From Clostridia bacterium (GTDB taxonomy: Bacteria; Bacillota; Clostridia; Oscillospirales; Ruminococcaceae), in assembly GCA_021152595.1 (NCBI GenBank), contig JAGKVC010000125.1, forward strand, positions 1 to 13,261: DNA of 13,261 nucleotides, read 5' to 3'. The position numbers were made by a program, and so were the translations under genes. Positions within the stretch are counted from its first letter, which is position 1. Every line of letters starts with the position of its first letter. Below the pieces are notes generated by a model. That model ran no database searches. It was not told where the DNA came from and was given only the letters and a program-made list of their open reading frames with translations. This document shows positions 1 to 6,446 of this stretch, piece after piece.

Positions 1-3
1 ATG

Positions 4-12
4 TGATATAAT
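4..12 (+). promoter_or_regulatory. Candidate extended -10 element for the amidase gene
   Basis: TATAAT at 7-12 is preceded by TGA, giving a TGn extended -10 motif. A matching -35 would lie before the start of the window. Transcription would begin near 19, leaving a short AT-rich leader before the Shine-Dalgarno AGGAGAG at 42-48, which precedes the ATG at 54. The surrounding sequence is very AT-rich, so a chance match is possible. Confidence 0.4.
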
Positions 13-53
13 AAAATAAATATATATTAGATTATAGAGGCAGGAGAGAAACT

Positions 54-884
54 ATGGCAAAACGAAGGAGAGTGCGCTGGGACCGCGTGATTCTGGTGTT
101 CGGGCCGCTGGTGCTGCTGATCCTGATTATCGGTGTCAGTTGTCATCACCGTGACGGCAGCGAATCCGGAGAGAATCCGACTGTCACTGACATCGTCATT
201 GATTCCAGTCAACCGGTCGAAACAGATCCGAACGCTGTCCCGACTGTAGCAGAAGCAAAGCCGCTCACCATCTGCATTGATGCCGGACACGGCGGAAACG
301 ACAGCGGCGCAACAGACAAGCCCAAAGACAAATCCAATGATACTTCAAATAAAAGACTAGAAAAAGACGATAATCTAAGACTTGCACTGGCTGTACAGGA
401 ATCATTCCGGAAGTATCCCGATATTCAGGTCATCATGACACGCGAAACCGATGTCTACGTGGAGTTACAGGAGCGCTGTGATATTGCGAACAATGCAAAC
501 GCTGACTTCTTTATTTCACTGCATCGAAATATGGCTGAATCCGGCAAAGGCGTTGAGGTCTGGATCAACAACGAATCCATGGGCGACAACACAATGGATA
601 AACTCATGTCCGAATACATACTGGACTGGCTGGAGAAGGTCGGCATTTCGGAACGCCGCGGCATTCACTACGGATTCCGCGAAGGCGAAGGAAACTACGA
701 AAGCAACAATTACTATGTCAACCGCTATACCAATATGCCCAGTATTCTGCTTGAGATGGGCTTTATGACCTCCAAAGAGGATAACCGCAATTTTGACGAT
801 CACCTCAGCGAATATGCGGATGCGATCGCAGGTGCAATGGTCGAACTGCTCACTGACAAGGGCTTATATCCGGCACAAACATAA
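54..884 (+). CDS. N-acetylmuramoyl-L-alanine amidase, membrane-anchored (Amidase_3)
   Basis: This is a zinc-dependent peptidoglycan amidase expected to cleave the bond between N-acetylmuramic acid and the stem-peptide L-Ala outside the membrane. The 276-residue protein has a basic start (KRRRVRWDR), a hydrophobic segment at about residues 12-29, a low-complexity linker to about 70, and an Amidase_3 catalytic domain from about 72 to 270. The family zinc and catalytic residues are visible: His79 in DAGHGG, Glu103 in LEKDDN, His157 in SLHRN and Glu234 in LLEMGF. The usual SIHAN motif reads SLHRN, a mild deviation. Cys30 directly follows the hydrophobic segment, but position -3 is Gly rather than Leu, so it is a poor lipobox and a signal anchor is more likely. 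No cell-wall-binding repeats are present, so it relies on the membrane for localisation. The start ATG has AGGAGAG five bases upstream. An FkbH-like gene follows after 33 bases without a terminator, so the two are probably co-transcribed. Confidence 0.9.
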   Translation: MAKRRRVRWDRVILVFGPLVLLILIIGVSCHHRDGSESGENPTVTDIVIDSSQPVETDPNAVPTVAEAKPLTICIDAGHGGNDSGATDKPKDKSNDTSNKRLEKDDNLRLALAVQESFRKYPDIQVIMTRETDVYVELQERCDIANNANADFFISLHRNMAESGKGVEVWINNESMGDNTMDKLMSEYILDWLEKVGISERRGIHYGFREGEGNYESNNYYVNRYTNMPSILLEMGFMTSKEDNRNFDDHLSEYADAIAGAMVELLTDKGLYPAQT

Positions 885-917
885 CACAGATTATCAAAAG
901 AAAAGAGGAACAAAACA

Positions 918-2645
918 TTGGAGACCGTCAGCTATACCGCGCTGAAAAAGCTCGCAAAGCAGGCATCTGAACCGAAGAAAAAAATCGCAGTCATCGGGGA
1001 CTGTGCAACACAGCAGTTCTCAACCGCACTTCGCGGCGAGTCAATTCGCAGAGGCTTTCCGCTGCATGTCCTTGATGCTGATTACGATCAGATGGAGGCG
1101 CAGCTTCTCGATCCGAATTCTGAAGTTTATCAGTTTCAGCCGGATTACATTCTGCTGTTTGCATCCTTTGAGAAACTGAAAAACCGCTTTTATGATACGG
1201 TTCCGGCAGCACGCACCGGTTTTGCGCAGCGTGAAATTGAGCGCTTTTCCGGACTGTGGCAGGCAATCGCAGCAAATTCCAAAGCAAAAATCCTGATGTT
1301 CGATTTTCCGGAGGCGGAGGACACTGTCTTCGGCAGCTACGCACTCCGGACACCGGCTTCCTTCGGATTTCAGGTGCGGAAGCTGAATCTGCTGCTTTCT
1401 GAGACAATCGCGGCTGATTTCCCGAATGTGTATCCGATTGCCCTCAGCACAATCCAGACGGCACTCGGCAGACCGGCGTTCTTTGAGGACCGCACATGGT
1501 ATCTGGCGAAAATGGCAGTCTGCACGGATGCACTTCCGGCTGTCGCTTCCAGAATCATGGATACAATCACAGCGCTTGCCGGACAGGTCAAAAAATGTGT
1601 AGTGGTCGATCTGGACAATACACTCTGGGGAGGAGTCATCGGCGACGACGGCATTGACGGTATTCAGCTCGGTGAGCTTGGCGACGGACCGGCATTTGCC
1701 GCATTGCAGCGCTGGCTGCTCGAACTGAAACGCCGCGGCATTCTGCTTGCTGTGTGCAGTAAGAATAACGATGATATCGCACGCGAACCATTTGAGAAGC
1801 ATCCGGAAATGATTCTTCGTCTCGATGATTTTGCGATGTTTGTTGCAAACTGGGAGAATAAAGCGCAGAACATTCAGAACATTCAGAAAACACTGAACAT
1901 CGGAATGGACAGCTTCGTATTTCTGGACGACAACCCGTTCGAGCGGAATCTTGTACGGGAAATGCTGCCTGAAGTCACTGTTCCTGAGCTTCCCGAAGAT
2001 CCGGCGCTGGTTCCTTCATACCTTGACTCGCTTCATCTGTTTGAAGCGGTCAGCTTCTCAGAGGAGGATGCTGCAAGAACTGCACAGTATCAGGCAGAAG
2101 CAAGCCGAACCGCTGCGCAGGCTTCGTTCGGTTCCTATGAGGACTACCTCAAGGCGCTTGATATGAAAGCAGAGGTTCTGCCATTCGACTCGTTCCATTA
2201 TCCGCGCATCGCACAGCTGACGCAACGCTCCAATCAGTTCAATCTGCGGACAGTACGCTATTCAGAGGCGGATATTGCCGAGATCGCACAGGATCCGGAC
2301 TATCTGACGCGCTATATGACGCTTTCCGACAAATACGGCGAGCACGGGCTGATCAGTGTCGTGATCTGCAAAAAGCAGGATGATCAGACGCTTTTCATTG
2401 ACACATGGCTCATGAGCTGCCGTGTTCTGCGGCGCGGCGTTGAAGAGTGCCTGTTCGATGCAATCGTGAAAATGGCAGCGGATGCCGGATATCAGCACCT
2501 CACGGCTGAGTATCTTCCGACCGCAAAAAATAAGATGGTATCGGCATTTTACGAGACAATGGGCATGACGCCGCTGGGCGACGGCAGATATACACTGGAA
2601 ATTGCTTCCTATCAAAATCATGTCCACAATATTACGATTTTATAA
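918..2645 (+). CDS. FkbH-like HAD-IIIC family protein (TTG start)
   Basis: FkbH-family proteins carry a HAD-superfamily IIIC domain. In polyketide pathways they dephosphorylate 1,3-bisphosphoglycerate and load the glyceryl group onto an acyl-carrier protein. Many genomes also encode stand-alone copies of unknown role. This 575-residue protein has the family architecture: an N-terminal SGNH-like region with GDCAT near residues 27-31, the HAD nucleophile motif DLDNT with Asp231 and Asp233 followed by LWGGVIGDDG, a later FLDDNPFERN motif, and a C-terminal GNAT-like region with SCRVLRRGVE. Length is normal for the family. The start is TTG at 918, with AGAGGA at 904-909 eight bases upstream; no upstream ATG is in frame after the amidase stop. 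No carrier-protein, ketosynthase or dehydrogenase gene lies in the window, so the acceptor is unknown. Its position behind a cell-wall amidase hints at an envelope role, but that is inference. Confidence 0.88.
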   Translation: METVSYTALKKLAKQASEPKKKIAVIGDCATQQFSTALRGESIRRGFPLHVLDADYDQMEAQLLDPNSEVYQFQPDYILLFASFEKLKNRFYDTVPAARTGFAQREIERFSGLWQAIAANSKAKILMFDFPEAEDTVFGSYALRTPASFGFQVRKLNLLLSETIAADFPNVYPIALSTIQTALGRPAFFEDRTWYLAKMAVCTDALPAVASRIMDTITALAGQVKKCVVVDLDNTLWGGVIGDDGIDGIQLGELGDGPAFAALQRWLLELKRRGILLAVCSKNNDDIAREPFEKHPEMILRLDDFAMFVANWENKAQNIQNIQKTLNIGMDSFVFLDDNPFERNLVREMLPEVTVPELPEDPALVPSYLDSLHLFEAVSFSEEDAARTAQYQAEASRTAAQASFGSYEDYLKALDMKAEVLPFDSFHYPRIAQLTQRSNQFNLRTVRYSEADIAEIAQDPDYLTRYMTLSDKYGEHGLISVVICKKQDDQTLFIDTWLMSCRVLRRGVEECLFDAIVKMAADAGYQHLTAEYLPTAKNKMVSAFYETMGMTPLGDGRYTLEIASYQNHVHNITIL

Positions 2646-2657
2646 GTTTTTCCGTAA

Positions 2658-2689
2658 AATCACAAAAAACGCTTGAAATAATCACAAAA
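2658..2689 (+). repeat. Two direct copies of AATCACAAAA flanking the -35 box
   Basis: The 10-base sequence AATCACAAAA occurs at 2658-2667 and exactly again at 2680-2689. The copies start 22 bases apart, about two helical turns. One lies just upstream of the -35 element and the other fills the spacer between -35 and -10. That arrangement is typical of a repressor or activator site, although the run-rich sequence could also repeat by chance. Confidence 0.5.
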
Positions 2690-2701
2690 CTGTGGTATAA
2701 T
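2673..2701 (+). promoter_or_regulatory. Promoter for the small protein-ttcA-tsaD-trmN6-rsmI operon
   Basis: The -35 TTGAAA is at 2673-2678 and the -10 TATAAT at 2696-2701, separated by 17 bases. TGG directly before the -10 gives an extended TGn motif. Transcription should start near 2708, leaving an untranslated leader of about 80 nt. It is the only strong promoter seen for the five downstream genes. Confidence 0.8.
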
Positions 2702-2712
2702 AGCAATATCAG

Positions 2713-2772
2713 GATCGTTGCAGCCGCATGGGCAGCGATCAATCGGCATTTGCCGCAAAAAGCACCTTGCGG
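2713..2772 (+). promoter_or_regulatory. Structured mRNA leader with successive hairpins
   Basis: Three stems can be drawn in the leader. Bases 2713-2721 pair with 2732-2740 (nine pairs, one G-U). CGGCA at 2744-2748 pairs with TGCCG at 2751-2755. CCGCAA at 2753-2758 pairs with TTGCGG at 2767-2772. The second and third share bases 2753-2755 and are mutually exclusive. None is followed by a U-tract, and the Shine-Dalgarno near 2776-2781 lies just outside the last stem. No known riboswitch was recognised. Confidence 0.35.
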
Positions 2773-2788
2773 AGAAAGAGGAATGACT

Positions 2789-3079
2789 ATGAAGAAAACT
2801 ACTGCTCTTGCACTGTTCGCAGCCGCTGCAGCAGGTGCTGCCGCTGCATTCATGATCGCAAAGCGCCGTCAGGATGAGGCAAGCTGCCGCTATGATGCAG
2901 ATGAGTTCGATGATGACGACGATCTTTTCTGTGAAGACTGCGGAATTTGCGGTGAAGATGTAAAGGAAGCTGCTGAGGATCTGGCTGATAAGGCAGAAGA
3001 TGCAGCAGAGGACCTCGCTGACAAGGCAAATGATTTTGCTTCGGATATCTGCGCCGTGCCGTGCAGGAATATGATCTGA
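2789..3079 (+). CDS. Small acidic, cysteine-bearing membrane-anchored protein, unknown function
   Basis: I do not recognise a named family. The 96-residue product starts MKKTTALALF, followed by a very alanine-rich hydrophobic segment to about residue 24 and a short basic KRR stop. This resembles small YtxH-type single-span proteins. The rest is strongly acidic (DEFDDDDD at 38-45) with Cys33 and a C-x2-C-x2-C cluster at Cys48, Cys51 and Cys54. An 11-residue amphipathic repeat follows: residues 61-71 and 72-82 are identical except Glu70 versus Asn81. The ATG at 2789 is preferred over the in-frame ATGs at 2750 and 2783 because GAGG at 2778-2781 is correctly spaced for it. The last residues (CAVPCRNMI) are read out of frame through what looks like the beginning of ttcA, so the natural C-terminus may differ. 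The stop overlaps ttcA by 19 bases. Metal binding or a periplasm-side sensor role would be guesswork. Confidence 0.7.
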   Translation: MKKTTALALFAAAAAGAAAAFMIAKRRQDEASCRYDADEFDDDDDLFCEDCGICGEDVKEAAEDLADKAEDAAEDLADKANDFASDICAVPCRNMI

Positions 3080-3870
3080 TCCAGAACGGAGACAGAATTG
3101 CAGTCGGCATATCCGGCGGCAAGGACAGTCTCGTACTTCTGAATGCACTCCGCGATTTCCAGCGATTCGGACTGTTTGATTATACAATCGTCGGCATTAC
3201 GCTGGATCCGCAGTTCGAGGGCATTGAGACTGATTATTCTCCGGCAGTGGAATTCTGTGAGAAACTCGGTGTCGAGTATCATGTAATCAGAACACAGATC
3301 GGACAGATTGTCTTTGATCACCGGAAGGAAACACATCCGTGCAGTCTTTGTGCAAAGATGCGCCGCGGTGCGCTTCATGATCACGCGAAGGCGCTCGGCT
3401 GCAACAAGCTCGCACTCGGTCATCACAACGACGACGCGATTGAAACATTCCTGATGAATCTTTTTATCGAAGGCAGAATCGGATGCTATGCCCCGAAATC
3501 GTATCTGTCGCGCAAGGATCTAACGCTGATCCGGCCGCTGAGCTTTGCGCCGGAAGCGGATATCATTCATGCCGCAAGACAGAATATACCCCAGATCGTG
3601 AAATCCCGCTGTCCGGTTGACGGGCATACATCGCGCGAAATGATGAAGAATTTTATCCGTGAACAGGAACGCATGCATTCTGGCTTCAAAACGCGGATTT
3701 TCGGAGCAATGCGCCGCGCTAATGTGGACGGCTGGGGCGGGAAAACCTATGTCCGCGATCTTTCAATGGATAATCCCGAAACGAACGGGAAACCCGAACG
3801 CTTCCATATGCTTGAAGCAGAAATTGCAAGACGACTCAAGGAGGGACAGTATGCGGATCTTGGGAATTGA
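3061..3870 (+). CDS. ttcA: TtcA-family tRNA 2-thiocytidine biosynthesis protein, N-terminus probably displaced
   Basis: An ATP- and [4Fe-4S]-dependent PP-loop enzyme of the family that thiolates cytidine 32 of tRNA. Visible motifs are the PP-loop SGGKDS at residues 18-23, the cluster cysteines C94-x2-C97 in PCSLC, and Cys184 in KSRCPVDG. The GHHNDDAIET segment is also typical. The start used here is GTG at 3061, the only usual start codon in this frame after the TGA at 3031, and it has no Shine-Dalgarno. Reading the same frame upstream gives Gly-Tyr-Leu-Arg-Arg-Ala directly before it, which matches the conserved family N-terminus, so the protein as encoded lacks roughly ten residues. Removing one base between about 3034 and 3042 would join this frame to the ATG at 3030. 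The PP-loop and cluster ligands are intact, so activity may survive. It overlaps tsaD by 20 bases. Confidence 0.85.
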   Translation: MQEYDLIQNGDRIAVGISGGKDSLVLLNALRDFQRFGLFDYTIVGITLDPQFEGIETDYSPAVEFCEKLGVEYHVIRTQIGQIVFDHRKETHPCSLCAKMRRGALHDHAKALGCNKLALGHHNDDAIETFLMNLFIEGRIGCYAPKSYLSRKDLTLIRPLSFAPEADIIHAARQNIPQIVKSRCPVDGHTSREMMKNFIREQERMHSGFKTRIFGAMRRANVDGWGGKTYVRDLSMDNPETNGKPERFHMLEAEIARRLKEGQYADLGN

Positions 3871-4867
3871 AAGCTCCTGCGACGAAACCGCAGCCGCTAT
3901 CGTTGAGGACGGCCGCACGATTCTCTCAAATGTAATCGCATCGCAGGCAGATGAACACAAGCTCTACGGCGGTGTCGTACCGGAGCTTGCATCCAGACGG
4001 CACTGCGAGAATATCCTGCCGGTTGTCAGGCAGGCGCTTGCAGATGCAAACATGACAATAGATGAGGTAGACGCAATCGCTGTGACCTATGCACCGGGAT
4101 TGATCGGCGCTCTGCTGGTCGGCGTGAGCTTTGCAAAGGGGCTTGCGTTGATGGCGAATAAGCCGCTGATTCCGGTTCACCATACGGAAGGACATGCAGC
4201 GGCAAACTATCTTGTTCATCCGGAACTGAAACCGCCCTATCTCGGATTGATTGTCAGCGGCGGACACACCAGAATCGCAGAGGTGCTGGATTATACAACA
4301 TTCCGAACAGTCGGTAAAACGCGCGATGATGCAGCGGGCGAATGCTTTGATAAATGTGCGCGTGCGATGGGATTCCCGTATCCGGGCGGTGTACATGTCG
4401 ATCAGGCTGCACAGAAGGGCGATGCCTCCGCATTCAGGCTTCCGAAAACCAAAATGGACGGCAATCCCTATGATTTCAGCTTCTCCGGCTTAAAAACGTA
4501 TATTGTCAATTTCCTGCACCATGCTGAACAGGTCGGTGAAACCGTGAACACAGACGATCTTTCCGCTGCTTTGCAGAAGGCAATCGCGGACACTGTTACC
4601 GAAAAGACGATTGCCGCCGCGAAGGAGCTGGGATATACGAATATTGCGCTCTCAGGCGGAGTCTCTGCAAATTCAGGCGTTCGGGAAACACTGGCAGCAG
4701 CATGTGAAAAGAACGGATTTACCCTCTGCATGCCGCCGCTTGCGCTCTGCGGCGACAATGCAGCCATGATCGCAGCGCAGGGATACTATAATTATCTTGC
4801 GGGTATCACAGCAGATGAAACGCTCAATGCAGTCGCATCCAAAGAACTGCGCGGTGAATCTGCATGA
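3851..4867 (+). CDS. tsaD: tRNA threonylcarbamoyladenosine transferase TsaD
   Basis: TsaD (Kae1/Gcp) transfers the threonylcarbamoyl group from TC-AMP to adenosine 37 of ANN-decoding tRNAs, working with TsaB and TsaE in the cytoplasm; it is normally essential. The 338-residue length is typical. The N-terminus reads ILGIESSCDETAAA, the metal-binding HHTEGH motif is at residues 110-115 (His111, His115), and Asp302 lies in the C-terminal CGDNAAM motif. The ASKH-fold glycine motif IVSGGHT is also present. The ATG at 3851 is chosen because AAGGAGG at 3838-3844 is ideally spaced and because residues begin at the conserved family N-terminus; an in-frame extension upstream only reads through ttcA out of frame. 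It overlaps ttcA by 20 bases and the next gene by ATGA. tsaB and tsaE are not in this window. Confidence 0.97.
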   Translation: MRILGIESSCDETAAAIVEDGRTILSNVIASQADEHKLYGGVVPELASRRHCENILPVVRQALADANMTIDEVDAIAVTYAPGLIGALLVGVSFAKGLALMANKPLIPVHHTEGHAAANYLVHPELKPPYLGLIVSGGHTRIAEVLDYTTFRTVGKTRDDAAGECFDKCARAMGFPYPGGVHVDQAAQKGDASAFRLPKTKMDGNPYDFSFSGLKTYIVNFLHHAEQVGETVNTDDLSAALQKAIADTVTEKTIAAAKELGYTNIALSGGVSANSGVRETLAAACEKNGFTLCMPPLALCGDNAAMIAAQGYYNYLAGITADETLNAVASKELRGESA

Positions 4868-5586
4868 GCCGTGTATTGGAAGAACTCAAATCCGGTCTGT
4901 ATGTCTGCCGGAGCGAGATCCACAGCTTCGGAACAGATGCATTCCTGCTGACCGGTTTCAGCGGATACCGTCAGCGTGATCTGGTCTGTGATCTCGGTAC
5001 AGGCTGCGGCATTATTCCGCTTCTGATGCAGCGAAACAAACCGCCGAAACAGATTTTTGCAGTCGATATTCAGCCGGATGCAATCGAGCAGCTTCAGGAG
5101 GGGATTGCGCACAGCGATTGCGCACCTGCAATTACGCCGGTATGCTGTGATCTGCGCGAATTAAAGGATATGCCGTTCGGTCAGTTTGATCTTGTGACCT
5201 GTAATCCGCCATATAAGGCAGGTAATTCCGGTATCCTTTCTGATGATGCGCAAAAGCAGATCGCACGTCATGAGATTGCAGGAGATATCAATGATATCTG
5301 CGCTGCTGCTTCAAAGCTGCTGAATTATCACGGCAGATTTTGTCTTTGCTGCCGTCCGGAACGCCTCGCAGATGTTATGTGCGCGATGCGAGCAAATCAG
5401 ATCGAGCCCAAACGGCTACGTCTTGTCTGCAAAACACCTGATTCAGCACCGTGGCTGTTCCTGCTGGAAGGCAAAAAATCAGCCAAGCCCTTTCTGCAAA
5501 TTGAACCAACACTGTTTGTGCGCTCCGGTGACGGTCTGACCTCGGAAGCAGCACAAATCTGTCATTTTGGAGACAAATATTTATGA
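4864..5586 (+). CDS. TrmN6-like tRNA/N6-adenine methyltransferase
   Basis: This is a class I SAM-dependent methyltransferase of the YfiC/TrmN6 group, whose Escherichia coli member methylates N6 of adenosine 37 in tRNA1(Val). The 240-residue protein carries the SAM-binding motif DLGTGCGIIP at about residues 43-52 and the N6-amine methyltransferase signature NPPY at 114-117, followed by KAGNSG as in this family. The upstream segment FGTDAFLL is also characteristic. It begins inside the tsaD stop (ATGA at 4864-4867) and ends inside the rsmI start in the same way, so translation is probably coupled. The exact substrate is not certain: firmicute relatives annotated as TrmN6 are largely uncharacterised. 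The neighbours, all tRNA or rRNA modifiers, support an RNA substrate. Confidence 0.88.
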   Translation: MSRVLEELKSGLYVCRSEIHSFGTDAFLLTGFSGYRQRDLVCDLGTGCGIIPLLMQRNKPPKQIFAVDIQPDAIEQLQEGIAHSDCAPAITPVCCDLRELKDMPFGQFDLVTCNPPYKAGNSGILSDDAQKQIARHEIAGDINDICAAASKLLNYHGRFCLCCRPERLADVMCAMRANQIEPKRLRLVCKTPDSAPWLFLLEGKKSAKPFLQIEPTLFVRSGDGLTSEAAQICHFGDKYL

Positions 5587-6410
5587 GCGGAACTCTTTAC
5601 ATCGTCGGCACGCCGATCGGAAATCTCGGCGATATGACCGAACGGCAGCTCGATATTCTCAGCAGTGTATCATTCATAGCGGCTGAGGATACGCGCGTCA
5701 CGCGCAAGCTGCTGTCCCATTTTGATATTCACACACCGCTGGTCAGTTACCATGAGCACAGCTCTGAGACTGTGATTCGGCAGATTATGGACCGCATCAC
5801 AGCAGGGGAGACCTGCGCTGTCGTGACCGATGCAGGCATGCCCTGTATCTCAGATCCGGGCGCCATTCTGGTGCAGAACTGCATTGCTGAAAATGTCCCG
5901 ATGCAGGTGATTCCCGGACCGAGTGCTGTCATATCGGCGCTCGCAATTTCCGGTCAGGATACAACCCGCTTCTGCTTTGAGGGCTTCCTTTCTGTAACCA
6001 AAAAGCAGCGTTATTCGCATCTGGAAGCACTGCGGCATGAAACGCGGACAATGGTATTCTACGAAGCACCGCATAAGCTGCTGAACACGCTTCGGGATAT
6101 GCTGGAATATTTCGGGGATCGTTCTGTCTCTATTTGCAGAGAGCTGACAAAAATCCACGAAGAAATGACAAAAACCACGCTCGCTGAGGCGCTTCGTTTT
6201 TATGAAAACAATCCGCCGCGCGGTGAATTTGTACTTGTGGTAGCCGGGGAAACTGTAAATGCAGCGGATGAAAAGCCGTCACTCGAAGCCGTTCTGACAA
6301 TCGCTCGCGAACGGATCGCAGCCGGAGAACGTGCTGCGGATGTCTGCAAACAGCTTGCATCTGAAACAGGGTACCCCAAGCGTGTACTGTATCAGGCAGT
6401 TATCTCATAA
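5583..6410 (+). CDS. rsmI: 16S rRNA (cytidine(1402)-2'-O)-methyltransferase RsmI
   Basis: RsmI (YraL) 2'-O-methylates C1402 in the decoding centre of 16S rRNA. The 275-residue protein belongs to the tetrapyrrole-methylase fold. The diagnostic N-terminal GTPIGNLGD is at residues 9-17, EDTR at 35-38, VTDAGMPCISDPG at 81-93 and the PGPSA loop at 111-115. VFYEAPHK and GEFVLVVAGE are further family signatures. Length is usual. The ATG lies in an ATGA overlap with the preceding methyltransferase gene, so it depends on coupled translation. It is the last gene of the operon: a strong intrinsic terminator begins five bases after its stop. Confidence 0.96.
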   Translation: MSGTLYIVGTPIGNLGDMTERQLDILSSVSFIAAEDTRVTRKLLSHFDIHTPLVSYHEHSSETVIRQIMDRITAGETCAVVTDAGMPCISDPGAILVQNCIAENVPMQVIPGPSAVISALAISGQDTTRFCFEGFLSVTKKQRYSHLEALRHETRTMVFYEAPHKLLNTLRDMLEYFGDRSVSICRELTKIHEEMTKTTLAEALRFYENNPPRGEFVLVVAGETVNAADEKPSLEAVLTIARERIAAGERAADVCKQLASETGYPKRVLYQAVIS

Positions 6411-6414
6411 ATCA

Positions 6415-6446
6415 AACGCCGGAGACATCAAGCTCCGGCGTTTTTT
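6415..6446 (+). terminator. Intrinsic terminator after rsmI
   Basis: AACGCCGGAG at 6415-6424 pairs perfectly with CTCCGGCGTT at 6433-6442 around an eight-base loop, followed by a run of T to 6446. The stem is GC-rich and directly follows the rsmI stop. The convergent coaX stop codon sits at its other edge, so the hairpin may also stop leftward transcription, though the U-tract on that strand is short. Confidence 0.93.

Noticed and set aside
54..143. Lipoprotein signal on the amidase (Cys30)
   Set aside because: The residue three before Cys30 is Gly instead of Leu/Val/Ile, so the lipobox is poor; a membrane anchor explains the segment equally well.
1041..1802. 253-codon open frame on the - strand
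   Set aside because: Antisense to the FkbH-like gene and lacking any motif or Shine-Dalgarno.
3034..3040. Programmed -1 frameshift joining the small protein to ttcA at TTTT
   Set aside because: The site lacks a canonical X-XXY-YYZ heptamer and I saw no downstream pseudoknot. An indel or sequencing error, or independent initiation, is simpler.
3659..3850. N-terminal extension of TsaD
   Set aside because: It is the ttcA coding region read out of frame. AAGGAGG before 3851 and the family N-terminus set the start.
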